Below the pieces are notes generated by a model. It was not told the DNA's origin and ran no database searches. It worked only from the letters and a program-made list of their open reading frames with translations. This document shows, piece by piece, positions 1 to 7,073 of a stretch of DNA of 24,124 bases (position 1 is its first letter; each line of letters opens with the position of its first letter). Made by a program: the position numbers and the translations under genes. This stretch comes from a virus. The DNA lies in the IMG/VR virus record IMGVR_UViG_3300005589_000103, positions 1 to 24,124 of that record; one strand, written 5' to 3'.

Positions 1-3
1 CTA

Positions 4-351
4 ATGGCAATATTTCTGCTATGGTATGTATTTGACGGGAAGGCACAGGAGAAAAAGACCTACATGGTAGGGGCCTCTAACGGATGGAGCTGCCCTAAAT
101 ATATAACATCTTCCGATACGATAAAAATAGATTCTTTCATAACATCACACTTGGGAATGAAAACAAATGCCGTTGATCTTTGCAATGAAAACAAATCCTA
201 TATTTACATCGAAACTCAAAAAACAAGGGTTTATCTTGTATCGGGAATTATCAGAAAGAAAAAGAACGGAAAAGAAAAGTTCATTTCTACCATTCCGCAC
301 AAGGGCATAAAGAGAAATAATATTAAAGGGGGAAATAAGAAAAGGTATTAG
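4..351 (+). CDS. Hypothetical protein, possibly truncated by window edge
   Basis: This 115-residue reading frame begins at the first ATG in the window, but the frame is also open at codon 1-3, so the true start may lie to the left. The N-terminus has a short hydrophobic stretch (about residues 3-10) followed by an Ala-Gln at 15-16. That faintly recalls the export signals seen elsewhere in the window, but it is too short and carries an Asp, so I do not call a signal peptide. The C-terminal third is very rich in Lys and Arg. It ends 11 bases before the late promoter and is therefore probably the last gene of an upstream transcription unit. I do not recognise the family. Confidence 0.45.
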   Translation: MAIFLLWYVFDGKAQEKKTYMVGASNGWSCPKYITSSDTIKIDSFITSHLGMKTNAVDLCNENKSYIYIETQKTRVYLVSGIIRKKKNGKEKFISTIPHKGIKRNNIKGGNKKRY

Positions 352-361
352 TTATTTTAAT

Positions 362-369
362 TATATTTG
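362..369 (+). promoter_or_regulatory. Bacteroidota-type -7 element, candidate late promoter
   Basis: The octamer TATATTTG matches the TAnnTTTG -7 element used by the primary sigma factor of Bacteroidota. It lies in the AT-rich gap between the upstream gene and the terminase genes, in the right orientation. Transcription would start near 375, about 22 bases before the terminase start at 397. I see no convincing TTG-type -33 element at the expected distance. Confidence 0.5.
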
Positions 370-396
370 CATAATGGAAGATTTAATTGATTGGTA

Positions 397-897
397 ATGG
401 CAGCACCGAGAGGGAATAGTTTTTGGAAATTAAGGAGTAAACACGGAAGAGATAAGCTCTTTGCTACGCCTGAATTGATGTGGGACGCTGCATGTGAATA
501 CTTTCAATGGTGTGAAGATAATCCCTGGGAAAAGGTTGAGACAACAATCAAAGGAGAGAATATAGACATAAAGACTACGCCAACAGAGCGACCTTTTACA
601 TTGCATGGGTTGTGTTTATATTTAGATTGCAACACGAAGTATTTCAATAACTTTAAAAAGCAATTGCCTGAAGGTGATAAAGATTTTAGTTACATCATTA
701 CGCGTATAGAGGAAACAATTTATAAACAGAAGTTTGAAGGTGCAGCGGTTGGAGCGTTTAGTGCCAACATAATAGCCAGAGACCTTGGACTAGCAGACGC
801 GAAAGATCATAGAAGCGGCGATGGATCAATGTCTCCCAAGACAAACATAATAACAACACTAACACCTGATGAACTAAAAGAAGCACTCAATAAATGA
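397..897 (+). CDS. terS: Terminase small subunit-like DNA-packaging protein
   Basis: The protein has 166 residues from ATG 397; a TTG two codons earlier is a less likely start. It resembles the gp3-type DNA-packaging proteins (small terminase family) common in Bacteroidota phages. An N-terminal region rich in Trp and aromatic residues (about 8-45) is followed by a helix-turn-helix-like segment around residues 65-90 (FTLHGLCLYLDCNTKYF) and a C-terminal helix containing AFSANIIARDLGL. Small terminases bind the packaging site and load the genome onto the large subunit. The position directly ahead of the large terminase, with an ATGA overlap at 894-897, supports the call. A seven-codon frame (374-397) overlaps its start through TAATG. 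Family assignment is by resemblance and context. Confidence 0.8.
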   Translation: MAAPRGNSFWKLRSKHGRDKLFATPELMWDAACEYFQWCEDNPWEKVETTIKGENIDIKTTPTERPFTLHGLCLYLDCNTKYFNNFKKQLPEGDKDFSYIITRIEETIYKQKFEGAAVGAFSANIIARDLGLADAKDHRSGDGSMSPKTNIITTLTPDELKEALNK

Positions 898-2033
898 TTT
901 TAACAACATCATTCAATAAGATTGCAGCAATGCTTGGACGTGTAAGAATCGTTCAAGGTTCTTCAAGTGCTTCTAAAACATTTTCAATACTTCAAAAACT
1001 TATACTACAAGCAACAGAGTCAAAGGAGACTAAGCTTATATCAATAGTAACTGACACCCTGCCTAATATAGAAAAGGGTGCATATCGTGATTATAAAAAC
1101 ATTCTAGCAAGTGACAATATAGTTGACGCAGGAACAAAGAAGCCAATAGAAAGAACAATAGGCAATTGGACATTTGAGTTTTTCGCATTGGATGACGAAA
1201 CAAAAGCAAGGGGTGGACGTAGGGATATACTGTTTATAAATGAGGCTAACAGGGTTAAATGGGAAACAGCAAGACAGTTAATAATGCGTACCCGTGAAAC
1301 TGTTTATATCGACTACAATCCAGATGCTGAGTTTTGGGCGCATGAGAGATACAAAGGGAAGCCTGACACATCGTTCGAGATAGTTACATATAAAGACAAT
1401 GAAGCATGTCCTCAGTCGGCAATTGACGAGATAGAGGCGTACATGACCACTGATCCAGAATGGTATAAAGTTTATGGTCTTGGGTTAGTAGGTAATTTAT
1501 ACGCCGGCAAGGTATTCAGGGACTGGCAGGAGCTAGAGTTATTTCCAAATATAGATTTTTGGTACGGGTTAGACTTTGGATTCTCGAATGATCCGACTTC
1601 GATAGTTAAAGTTGCTAAAGAAAAAAATAGTATCTTTGTAGATGAAGTTCTTTATCAAATTGAGTTAACTAACGCTGATATTGCCAAAATGATAAAGCAA
1701 AAGGGCTATAATGGCGAGATAGTTATTTGTGATAGTGCAGAGCCCAAGAGTATTCAGGAGCTAAAACTAATGGGTATTAATGCTATACCAGCAGATAAGA
1801 AGCCGGGTAGCATAATGGAAGGAATTGACTATTTAAAGCGTCATAATGTTTTATTGACTCGGAGCAGTAGTAACGTTTGGAAAGAATATAAGCATTATAA
1901 ATGGCAAAAAGACAGAGACGGCAATTTTTTAAACAAACCTGTCGATATGTGGAATCACGGGATTGATGCTTTAAGGTATGCGTTTAGTTTGGGATTAAGG
2001 AATGAAATCAAGGAAGAATCTTTATTCATATAA
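894..2033 (+). CDS. terL: Terminase large subunit (ATPase and nuclease)
   Basis: The 379-residue protein is the packaging motor that pumps DNA into the prohead and cuts it. The ATPase half shows a Walker A-type loop GSSSASKT (22-29) and a Walker B DILFINEA (111-118) with the catalytic Glu at 117. The RNase H-like nuclease half has the expected acidic residues: Asp227 in GLDFGFSND, Asp280 in VICDSAEP and Asp358 in HGIDALRYA. The Ser-rich Walker A is typical of PBSX/Terminase_3-like enzymes. The gene overlaps the small terminase by ATGA and is followed 3 bases later by the portal gene, the standard order. The length is slightly short for the family, but both domains are complete. Confidence 0.95.
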   Translation: MILTTSFNKIAAMLGRVRIVQGSSSASKTFSILQKLILQATESKETKLISIVTDTLPNIEKGAYRDYKNILASDNIVDAGTKKPIERTIGNWTFEFFALDDETKARGGRRDILFINEANRVKWETARQLIMRTRETVYIDYNPDAEFWAHERYKGKPDTSFEIVTYKDNEACPQSAIDEIEAYMTTDPEWYKVYGLGLVGNLYAGKVFRDWQELELFPNIDFWYGLDFGFSNDPTSIVKVAKEKNSIFVDEVLYQIELTNADIAKMIKQKGYNGEIVICDSAEPKSIQELKLMGINAIPADKKPGSIMEGIDYLKRHNVLLTRSSSNVWKEYKHYKWQKDRDGNFLNKPVDMWNHGIDALRYAFSLGLRNEIKEESLFI

Positions 2034-2036
2034 ATA

Positions 2037-3350
2037 ATGGGAATAAGACAAGCGATTGCTAAATATTTACTCAAAGGCGTTGAGCCACTAGACGATAAAT
2101 ATGTTAATGCACTTTTCCGCAACATGCTAAGGGCTGGCAATATCACAGAGATACAAGACAATGCAGATTCATACATTAAAGACGGCTATCAAGGTACAGC
2201 AGATGTGTATTCGATTATCAGGCGTTATGTAACTATGTCAACGCAAGCCAAAGTAGTTTTAAGGCAAAAGACAAAATCAGGCGATATTATAGATGTGGAA
2301 GGGCATGAGCTTAATAAGTTTATGTTTAAGGTTAATCCGCAAATGACAATGGCTCAATTAAGGGAGGCATACACTGTATATCTGTTGACTACTGGTAATA
2401 GTTTCTGGTATAAGCCAGTATTAGATTCAGGATTAAATAAAGGCAAAACAAAAGAGCTGTATGTCCTACCTAGTAATGACATTGAGATAATACAGGGGGA
2501 TAACAAGCTAACTGCTCCTGTGGATGGGTATAAGCTAATTAGTTCATCTGTGAACAGCAAATTCTATCCTGAAGAGGTTCATCATGTAAAATACTTTAAC
2601 CCTTTATTTTATACCGATGAAACACTTTTCGGGCAAAGTCCGTTAAAGGCCGCTGTAGATATTTTAAGTAAACAAATACAAGCAGCTAAAACAGAGGCAA
2701 AGCAATTTGAGAACCAAGGTCCAGCATACTTTTTATATCGTGATGGGGTAGAGAGTTGGAATACAATGTCTGACCCGCAGAGGACAGAGCTTGAAAAGGA
2801 GATAAACAACCTATCAAAGAAAGGCAAGCAAGGAAGCGCGAAAGTATTAAAAGATAAGTTCGGAGTTATCAATCTTGGTATATCAACAGCAGACTTAAAA
2901 ATTATAGAGTCAACACAGGACGGCAGAAGGATATTAGCTAACGTTTATCAATTACCAGTAGCCCTATTGAACGATCCTGAAGGCTCAACGTATAACAATA
3001 TAGTGGAGGCAAGGAAAGCAGCATGGACAGATGCCTTAATCCCACACAATGATACATTTGCAACGCATCTAAATATGTTTTTGATTGATTGTGTTGATGA
3101 ATACAGAGAAGCAGGATATTTCTATGACATGGATTATTCAGGCGTTGAGGAATTGCAGTCAGGAATTAAGGAGAAAGTGGACTGGATGACCCGAGCTAAA
3201 TGGACAGCTAACGAAATAAGAGAAGCAACAGGCAAAGATAAAGTAAAAGACGACCAAATGGATCAGCCTATATTTAGCCAGTCCGATGTGCTTTTGGATG
3301 AGTTGAATTTAGATTCTAATTTAGAAGAAAAAAATAATGGGGATTATTAA
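2037..3350 (+). CDS. Phage portal protein (HK97 family)
   Basis: The 437-residue protein matches HK97-type portals, which form the dodecameric ring at the special vertex where DNA enters and the tail attaches. Supporting segments are the mid-protein FGQSPLKAAVDIL followed by a helix-rich region with FENQGPAYFLYRDG, and the later GRRILANVYQLPVALLNDPEGSTYNN, a typical portal pattern near the clip and crown helices. The acidic C-terminal tail (after about residue 410) is a common feature. It lies directly after the large terminase and before the minor head and protease genes. It overlaps the next gene by 14 bases. The start ATG 2037 sits 3 bases after the terminase stop, in keeping with the coupled gene arrangement. 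Confidence 0.93.
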   Translation: MGIRQAIAKYLLKGVEPLDDKYVNALFRNMLRAGNITEIQDNADSYIKDGYQGTADVYSIIRRYVTMSTQAKVVLRQKTKSGDIIDVEGHELNKFMFKVNPQMTMAQLREAYTVYLLTTGNSFWYKPVLDSGLNKGKTKELYVLPSNDIEIIQGDNKLTAPVDGYKLISSSVNSKFYPEEVHHVKYFNPLFYTDETLFGQSPLKAAVDILSKQIQAAKTEAKQFENQGPAYFLYRDGVESWNTMSDPQRTELEKEINNLSKKGKQGSAKVLKDKFGVINLGISTADLKIIESTQDGRRILANVYQLPVALLNDPEGSTYNNIVEARKAAWTDALIPHNDTFATHLNMFLIDCVDEYREAGYFYDMDYSGVEELQSGIKEKVDWMTRAKWTANEIREATGKDKVKDDQMDQPIFSQSDVLLDELNLDSNLEEKNNGDY

Positions 3351-3714
3351 AATGTTTAAATTTAGAGGACATAGAACGCCACCACCACCACCGGAGAAAG
3401 AGCCGATGACATTTAAGGAGGTATATTCTAGGAAGTGGAGAGACTGTAAGAGTCTTGTAATTAAGGTAAATGGTAGTCAAATGGATGAACTTTCATTCAG
3501 GATTAACAAAAGTAATTTAGAGTTGGATATAATTGGTTCGCTTGAATCATATTTTGATTATTCGGTATGGATAGGTGATAGTCATTCATTAGCAATATAT
3601 TCAACAGACATATTGATGGACATTAAAGATTTTGGTAAAAAGGAGTTGATAGATGTTAAAATTGAAGCACCAGATCAAGAAGTATTAAAGATTACATTAG
3701 TATGGGAATTATAA
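3337..3714 (+). CDS. Hypothetical protein with N-terminal polyproline
   Basis: A 125-residue protein I do not recognise. It starts inside the end of the portal gene (14-base overlap); a second in-frame ATG at 3352, just after the portal stop, is an equally possible start. Residues 14-19 include a run of five prolines, then a Lys/Arg-rich patch. The remainder alternates charged and hydrophobic residues (SFRINKSNLELDIIG, DIKDFGKKELIDVKIEA) as expected for a small beta-rich domain. No membrane segment or catalytic motif is visible. The position between portal and minor head protein suggests a head-related accessory protein, but that is inference only. Confidence 0.65.
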   Translation: MGIIKMFKFRGHRTPPPPPEKEPMTFKEVYSRKWRDCKSLVIKVNGSQMDELSFRINKSNLELDIIGSLESYFDYSVWIGDSHSLAIYSTDILMDIKDFGKKELIDVKIEAPDQEVLKITLVWEL

Positions 3715-3863
3715 ATAGAATAGGACTTTTGTTATTTACTATGATAAATGTCATAGTTTTATTAACTTTGGCTATTATAAGTCCAAGATGGTATTCAATT
3801 TATCAGGCTTATTCAACTGAAAAGGTTTTTAAGTTTTTATATGGCAAGGAAAAAGACATTTGA
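3702..3863 (+). CDS. Small single-span membrane protein
   Basis: A 53-residue frame runs from ATG 3702 to TGA 3863. It overlaps the stop of the preceding gene by 13 bases and the start of the next by 23. Residues about 5-26 (RIGLLLFTMINVIVLLTLAI) form one clear transmembrane helix, followed by a short Tyr/Lys-rich tail. The start context ATGGGAATTAT echoes that of the preceding gene. It fills an otherwise empty 126-base gap and is arranged like the other coupled small genes of the operon. Function is unknown; small membrane proteins in phages can act in superinfection exclusion, but nothing here shows that. A palindrome repeated elsewhere lies within the coding region (3741-3754). Confidence 0.5.
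   Translation: MGIINRIGLLLFTMINVIVLLTLAIISPRWYSIYQAYSTEKVFKFLYGKEKDI
3741..3754. promoter_or_regulatory. Palindrome ATGAT-N4-GTCAT, copy 1
   Basis: The sequence ATGATAAATGTCAT is an interrupted palindrome. Its arms extend to ACTATGA/TCATAGT (3738-3757). It shares the pattern ATGAY-AAAW-GTCAT with copies at 5133-5146 and 9801-9814. This copy lies inside a small coding region, 9 bases after GACTTTTG (3724-3731), which is one base away from a TAnnTTTG promoter element. The symmetry suggests a dimeric DNA-binding protein; no binder can be named. Confidence 0.4.
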
Positions 3864-4617
3864 AAGGCGAATAATAAGAACTCGGAACAGGATAGAGAAC
3901 CGAGGGGTTAAGATGGCATTTAACGCCATTAAACAACAATATAAAGCGGTCTTTGATTTAGTGGGTGTGTATTCTCCGAGTTTCATTCTGGATAACTTAA
4001 GCGTATCTAAAACACCTATCCAGGAGTTTATGAAGGATTATTACCCTTTGTTTGCGAATATAGGGTTAATGTATCGGGACAATGCTTTTAGTCAGAAGGA
4101 TGCGGAGAGTGACTTTTACGAAAGCGTGTTTATGGATAGTCTCAGACACTTTGCATTGACTGAGACGGGAGCAAGAGTTACAAGCATAACAGCAACAACT
4201 GAAAAGTATATCAGAGGAGCCATTGAGAGCGCAATGCAACAAGGAGTAGAAGAAGGTTTTGGAATAGACAAAATATCTCGTCTGATTAGAGATAACCTTA
4301 CTGATAGCTTAGGAGACATTGGCAGGAGTCGTTCTAAGATGATAGCGCAAACAGAAATGATTACAGGAAGTAACCAAGCCAGTCAAGACGGGATCGAGAG
4401 CACAGGGCTGGAGTATAGAAAGTTCTGGTCAACAAGTGGGCTAAAGAATATCAGAGACAGCCATGTATTTGCAGAGGAGAATTACCCGAAAGGAATTGCC
4501 AAAGATGAAGTGTTTAGTATGGGTAATGGCAATGTAATGAGATTTGTAGGCGACCCGAAAGGAGTTGCTGCTGAGGTTATAAATTGTAGGTGTACAACAT
4601 TGTACGAAGTTATTTGA
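3841..4617 (+). CDS. Minor head protein, SPP1 gp7 / Mu gpF-like
   Basis: The 258-residue protein belongs to the phage head morphogenesis family (SPP1 gp7, Mu F). The diagnostic C-terminal half contains RSRSKMIAQTEMITGSNQAS (about 180-199), the family's conserved A-x-TE helix. It is followed by the FWSTSGLKNIRDSH segment and ends with the Cys-rich motif VINCRCTTLYE just before the C-terminus. Family members bind the portal or DNA and are present in a few copies inside the head. The gene follows the portal block and ends 8 bases into a convergent reverse-strand gene, so transcription of the two units collides here without a visible terminator hairpin. Confidence 0.88.
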   Translation: MARKKTFERRIIRTRNRIENRGVKMAFNAIKQQYKAVFDLVGVYSPSFILDNLSVSKTPIQEFMKDYYPLFANIGLMYRDNAFSQKDAESDFYESVFMDSLRHFALTETGARVTSITATTEKYIRGAIESAMQQGVEEGFGIDKISRLIRDNLTDSLGDIGRSRSKMIAQTEMITGSNQASQDGIESTGLEYRKFWSTSGLKNIRDSHVFAEENYPKGIAKDEVFSMGNGNVMRFVGDPKGVAAEVINCRCTTLYEVI

Positions 4618-4939
4618 AATTATGAATAGGATTTATGTTGTAGAATACTCTTGTGTTATCCATTTTAGGAGGATTAGTTAGAGTTTCTTTTGCGACAAAT
4701 TTAAACTTTGCGGTTCTTGGTTTTCTAAGCAGCCATTCAAAGAACTTAGGGCGTTGAAAATAATAAACAAGCTCTTTTTCTTCGAGTAGTTGTTGGTAAA
4801 CGAAAGTATCAAGTCTAAAAGCTAATTCATCTTGAATCATTAAGTATTCAGATGTTATTTTTGCTTCATTAATAAAGTCTTTTGAAACTTTCATTGAGCA
4901 AGATATTCGCTGTTTGTCAAATGTAAATTGTTCTTTCAT
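4610..4939 (-). CDS. Unknown reverse-strand gene inside the head operon
   Basis: This 109-residue protein is encoded opposite to all surrounding head genes. It reads MKEQFTFDKQRISCSMKVSK at the N-terminus and is rich in Phe, Tyr, Lys and Glu. No transmembrane helix, helix-turn-helix or catalytic motif stands out. The middle (about 35-70) is probably helical. Its stop (4610-4612) overlaps the stop region of the convergent minor head gene. Upstream it has a 160-base leader with its own Bacteroidota-type promoter (5103-5110) and a GC-rich structured segment. That looks like an independently expressed cargo gene (a moron) or a regulator rather than a virion part. I do not recognise the family. 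Coding reality is supported by the dedicated promoter and by the absence of any competing forward gene. Confidence 0.6.
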   Translation of the reverse strand: MKEQFTFDKQRISCSMKVSKDFINEAKITSEYLMIQDELAFRLDTFVYQQLLEEKELVYYFQRPKFFEWLLRKPRTAKFKFVAKETLTNPPKMDNTRVFYNINPIHNFK

Positions 4940-4966
4940 AATACGTTCTTTAATTATTGAAATAAG

Positions 4967-4992
4967 GTTGATTGAATTAAAAACAAATCAAC
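4967..4992 (-). promoter_or_regulatory. Alternative hairpin competing with RNA closing stem
   Basis: On the minus strand GTTGATT (4992-4986) can pair perfectly with AATCAAC (4973-4967) across a 12-base T-rich loop. The 5' arm is the same stretch that forms the 3' side of the 15-bp closing stem of the structured element upstream, so the two foldings exclude each other. It ends 27 bases before the reverse gene's start codon. It is not followed by a U-run, so it is not a classical terminator. Confidence 0.4.
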
Positions 4993-5097
4993 AGGCAGGT
5001 ATCTACTCCTGCATTATCGGTATGACTGCTACCATTATCCGAAGCTACTAAGCAGTGGCTTTCAATTTTGCCGCACTGTCGATTTGTTTCGCTCGAG
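4980..5097 (-). ncRNA. Candidate structured RNA or leader, multi-hairpin
   Basis: This non-coding stretch is a GC island: 51 of 110 bases are G or C at 4991-5100, against 10 of 50 just left and 3 of 30 just right. On the minus strand GAAACAAATCGACAG (5090-5076) pairs with CTGTTGATTTGTTTT (4994-4980) in a 15-bp stem using two G-U pairs; on the plus strand those positions become A-C mismatches, so the RNA is probably minus-sense. The stem encloses three possible hairpins: CAGT-GGC/GCC-ACTG (5053-5078, competing for three closing bases), GGTA/TACC (5019-5033) and GCAGG/CCTGC (4995-5012). A U-rich run follows the stem. A minus-strand promoter element ends 6 bases upstream. It could be a riboswitch-like leader of the reverse gene or a separate small RNA. 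I recognise no known RNA family. Confidence 0.5.
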
Positions 5098-5102
5098 TAG
5101 TA

Positions 5103-5110
5103 CAAATATA
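5103..5110 (-). promoter_or_regulatory. Bacteroidota-type -7 element driving the reverse unit
   Basis: Read on the minus strand, 5110-5103 is TATATTTG, an exact match to TAnnTTTG and identical to the element at 362-369. The predicted start, about 6 bases downstream near 5097, falls just before the 5' arm of the structured RNA's closing stem. No clear TTG -33 element is seen, but the palindrome at 5133-5146 covers the -30 to -43 zone where a regulator could act. Confidence 0.5.
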
Positions 5111-5132
5111 GAATAAGATATTAATATAAAAC

Positions 5133-5146
5133 ATGATAAAAGTCAT
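5133..5146. promoter_or_regulatory. Palindrome ATGAT-N4-GTCAT, copy 2
   Basis: ATGATAAAAGTCAT, together with its left flank AAAC, matches copy 3 (9797-9814) with one substitution. It overlaps the extreme 5' end of the prohead protease gene and lies about 23 bases upstream of the minus-strand promoter element, so a bound protein could affect both directions. Both candidate protease start codons (5133 and 5145) fall in it. I think translation starts at 5145 and the palindrome is mainly non-coding. Confidence 0.45.
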
Positions 5147-5825
5147 GAAAAGAGAATTAAAGTTTTTAAACATCCCTTTTGAGGTGAAAGCAGACTCAGA
5201 CAAAGAGCTGATAATTGAAGGGCATGGAGCCGTCAAGGGTAATATTGATAGCTATAAAGATGTAATCGTTGACGGTGCATTCACTAAGACAATAGAGCAA
5301 CGCGGAGAGCGTATTGCTTTCTGTTTACAGCATGATATCCGTAACCCTATAGGAAAGATACAAGAGATCAAAGAGGACGGCAAAGGGCTGTTCCTAAAGG
5401 TTCGCATATCTGACTCAGAGGGTGATATTAAAACCAAGATTCGAGAGGGCATTTTAAAAGAAATGTCAATCGGTTATTCTACTGTTGATGCAAAGGCAGG
5501 AGAGGTAGGAGGCGAAGATGTTACTCTATTGACCGAAATTAAGCTATATGAAGTTAGCTTGGTTACTGTGGCAGCAAACGAACAGGCATTTATTGAAAGC
5601 ATGAAAGCCGATGGACAAACAAACGCTGATGTTATTTCAGATGAGTTTGACAGCTTAATAGCAATTGAAAAGAACAACGAAAAGAAATACGAAATAATGA
5701 AGTTAAAAGCACTTGTAATGAGTTTGCCGCTTGAATCTAAAGAGACACCTCTAAAGAAAGATAGCACGGATAAAGATAAGCCGCTCATAACTAAAGATGA
5801 ACTTAATAATATTTTAAACTGGTAA
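5145..5825 (+). CDS. HK97-type prohead protease (S78 family)
   Basis: The protein trims the capsid protein delta domain and scaffold during head maturation. From ATG 5145 it has 226 residues; an in-frame ATG at 5133 adds four. The family signature is clear: the catalytic His in AFCLQHDIRNPIGK (His63), the catalytic Ser in ILKEMSIGYS (Ser108) and the downstream TEIKLYEVSLVTVAANEQA segment that closes the active site. The N-terminal MKRELKFLNIPFEVK is typical of these enzymes. The C-terminal 60 residues, rich in Lys and Glu, are probably a scaffold-like tail removed on maturation. The gene ends 3 bases before the capsid gene. It follows a reverse-strand interruption, so it probably depends on read-through or on a local start near the palindrome at its 5' end. 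Confidence 0.93.
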   Translation: MKRELKFLNIPFEVKADSDKELIIEGHGAVKGNIDSYKDVIVDGAFTKTIEQRGERIAFCLQHDIRNPIGKIQEIKEDGKGLFLKVRISDSEGDIKTKIREGILKEMSIGYSTVDAKAGEVGGEDVTLLTEIKLYEVSLVTVAANEQAFIESMKADGQTNADVISDEFDSLIAIEKNNEKKYEIMKLKALVMSLPLESKETPLKKDSTDKDKPLITKDELNNILNW

Positions 5826-5828
5826 ATA

Positions 5829-7055
5829 ATGGAAAAGAAAGATTTAGAAGTTGCTTTGGCAGATCACAAAGAAGCCATTGATAAACTTATTGAAGAAAAA
5901 GCTAATGCTAAATCAGCAGAGGTTAAAACAGAGCTTGAAGGTAAGCTTGAAAAAATGGAAGCTGAGAAAGGCGTGATGCAAGAGCAATTGGATAAGATTG
6001 CAACCGATCTTAAAAAAGCTAATTTGGCTATTGAGAAAAAAGACGAAGATATGTCTTTTGATGAATCAATTGCTCAGTTGGTTAAGTCTGACAAGTATAA
6101 ACAAGCCGTTAAGGATGGTTTCCCAAAAGGGAACAATATTTTTGAGGTTAAAGTAGATACTTCGATTATCACAGGCGATGTGAACAGAACACAGCAGCGA
6201 TATGCAATCAATTTTGCACCTGAGAATCAAATGGCTTTCTTGCCTTATTTGGTTAACGGGATGATCGGGCAAGACAGAAACCGAGTACTTTGGGTAGACG
6301 GTGCGTATACTTCGAATGTAGGTTATGTGACAGAAGGAACAGGACAGGCAACCGCTGACACTGGTACTGCTGTTGAGAAATATCGCGAAATGGCTAAAAT
6401 TTCGGCTAAACTTCCTATTACAGAAGAGATGCTGGAAGACGCCAATTATATTGCTTCTGCTTTCCGTGCTAAAATGGTTGAGAAAGCTACATTGTTTGTG
6501 GACGGTGAATCTTATGACGGCGATGGATCGGATGGTGTTAATCCGAAGCATATATACGGTATTAAAGGCCATGCAACAGCATATAGTGCTGCTACTACTG
6601 GAAGCGCTGCGTCTATTGAAAAAGCCAATATTGGCGACTTAGTGGATGACATGATCCTTCAAGCAGAGAAATCAAACTTTAGAGGTTCAAACATTTTATG
6701 GATGAACCCAACCGACTTTAACCGATTTAAGTATGCAAAAGCAACCGATGGTCAATATTTATTTGTTAAAGATGTAAACGGAAGTTATTCAATTTCAGGA
6801 TTAACAGTTATTCGTTCAAACCGTGTTACCGCTGGTGACATGTTGCTTGCAGACACTTCGAAGCTTCAGTACTGGACTAAACGTTCAGCAGAGGTTAAGT
6901 TTAGCCAAATGAATGCTTCTGACTTTATTAACGATGCTTGGACAGCAGTAATGTTTGTTCGCTCACAGGTAGTTGTTGAAACACCTGATAAGTTATCATT
7001 GATTTTTGTTGATGATATTACTGCTGCTATCGCTTCGCTAGACTCAGGTGTTTAA
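5829..7055 (+). CDS. Major capsid protein (HK97 fold)
   Basis: The 408-residue protein is the shell subunit. Residues 1 to about 75 are a charged, coiled-coil delta domain (Lys/Glu-rich, no Pro) that acts as an internal scaffold and should be cut by the preceding protease. The rest carries HK97-type capsid features: GYVTEGTGQATADTGTAVEK and KISAKLPITEEMLEDA (the E-loop to spine-helix transition), FVDGESYDGDGSDG, NILWMNPTDFNRFK, and the C-terminal SQVVVETPDKLSLIFV strand. Length and gene order (protease then capsid) fit the family. The gene has only a weak start context, like its neighbours. Confidence 0.93.
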   Translation: MEKKDLEVALADHKEAIDKLIEEKANAKSAEVKTELEGKLEKMEAEKGVMQEQLDKIATDLKKANLAIEKKDEDMSFDESIAQLVKSDKYKQAVKDGFPKGNNIFEVKVDTSIITGDVNRTQQRYAINFAPENQMAFLPYLVNGMIGQDRNRVLWVDGAYTSNVGYVTEGTGQATADTGTAVEKYREMAKISAKLPITEEMLEDANYIASAFRAKMVEKATLFVDGESYDGDGSDGVNPKHIYGIKGHATAYSAATTGSAASIEKANIGDLVDDMILQAEKSNFRGSNILWMNPTDFNRFKYAKATDGQYLFVKDVNGSYSISGLTVIRSNRVTAGDMLLADTSKLQYWTKRSAEVKFSQMNASDFINDAWTAVMFVRSQVVVETPDKLSLIFVDDITAAIASLDSGV

Positions 7056-7073
7056 TTTTTAATTGCAAGTAAA

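Noticed and set aside
5044-5100. CTACT/AGTAG pairing (5045-5049 with 5096-5100) as the outer stem of the RNA
   Set aside because: Only 5 bp, and partly outside the predicted transcript start; the 15-bp closing stem is far stronger. It remains possible as an alternative fold.
4980-5110. A diversity-generating retroelement template or CRISPR repeat
   Set aside because: There is no reverse transcriptase, no copy of the segment in any fibre gene and no repeat-spacer periodicity in the window.
5474-5788. 104-codon reverse frame opposite the prohead protease
   Set aside because: It lies opposite the catalytic and tail regions of a clear S78 protease; no own promoter or motif.
6066-6572. 168-codon reverse frame inside the capsid gene
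   Set aside because: It lies wholly within a well-supported capsid gene on the other strand, is rich in Ser/Ile/Cys/Leu as expected from antisense of coding DNA, and has no domain signature.
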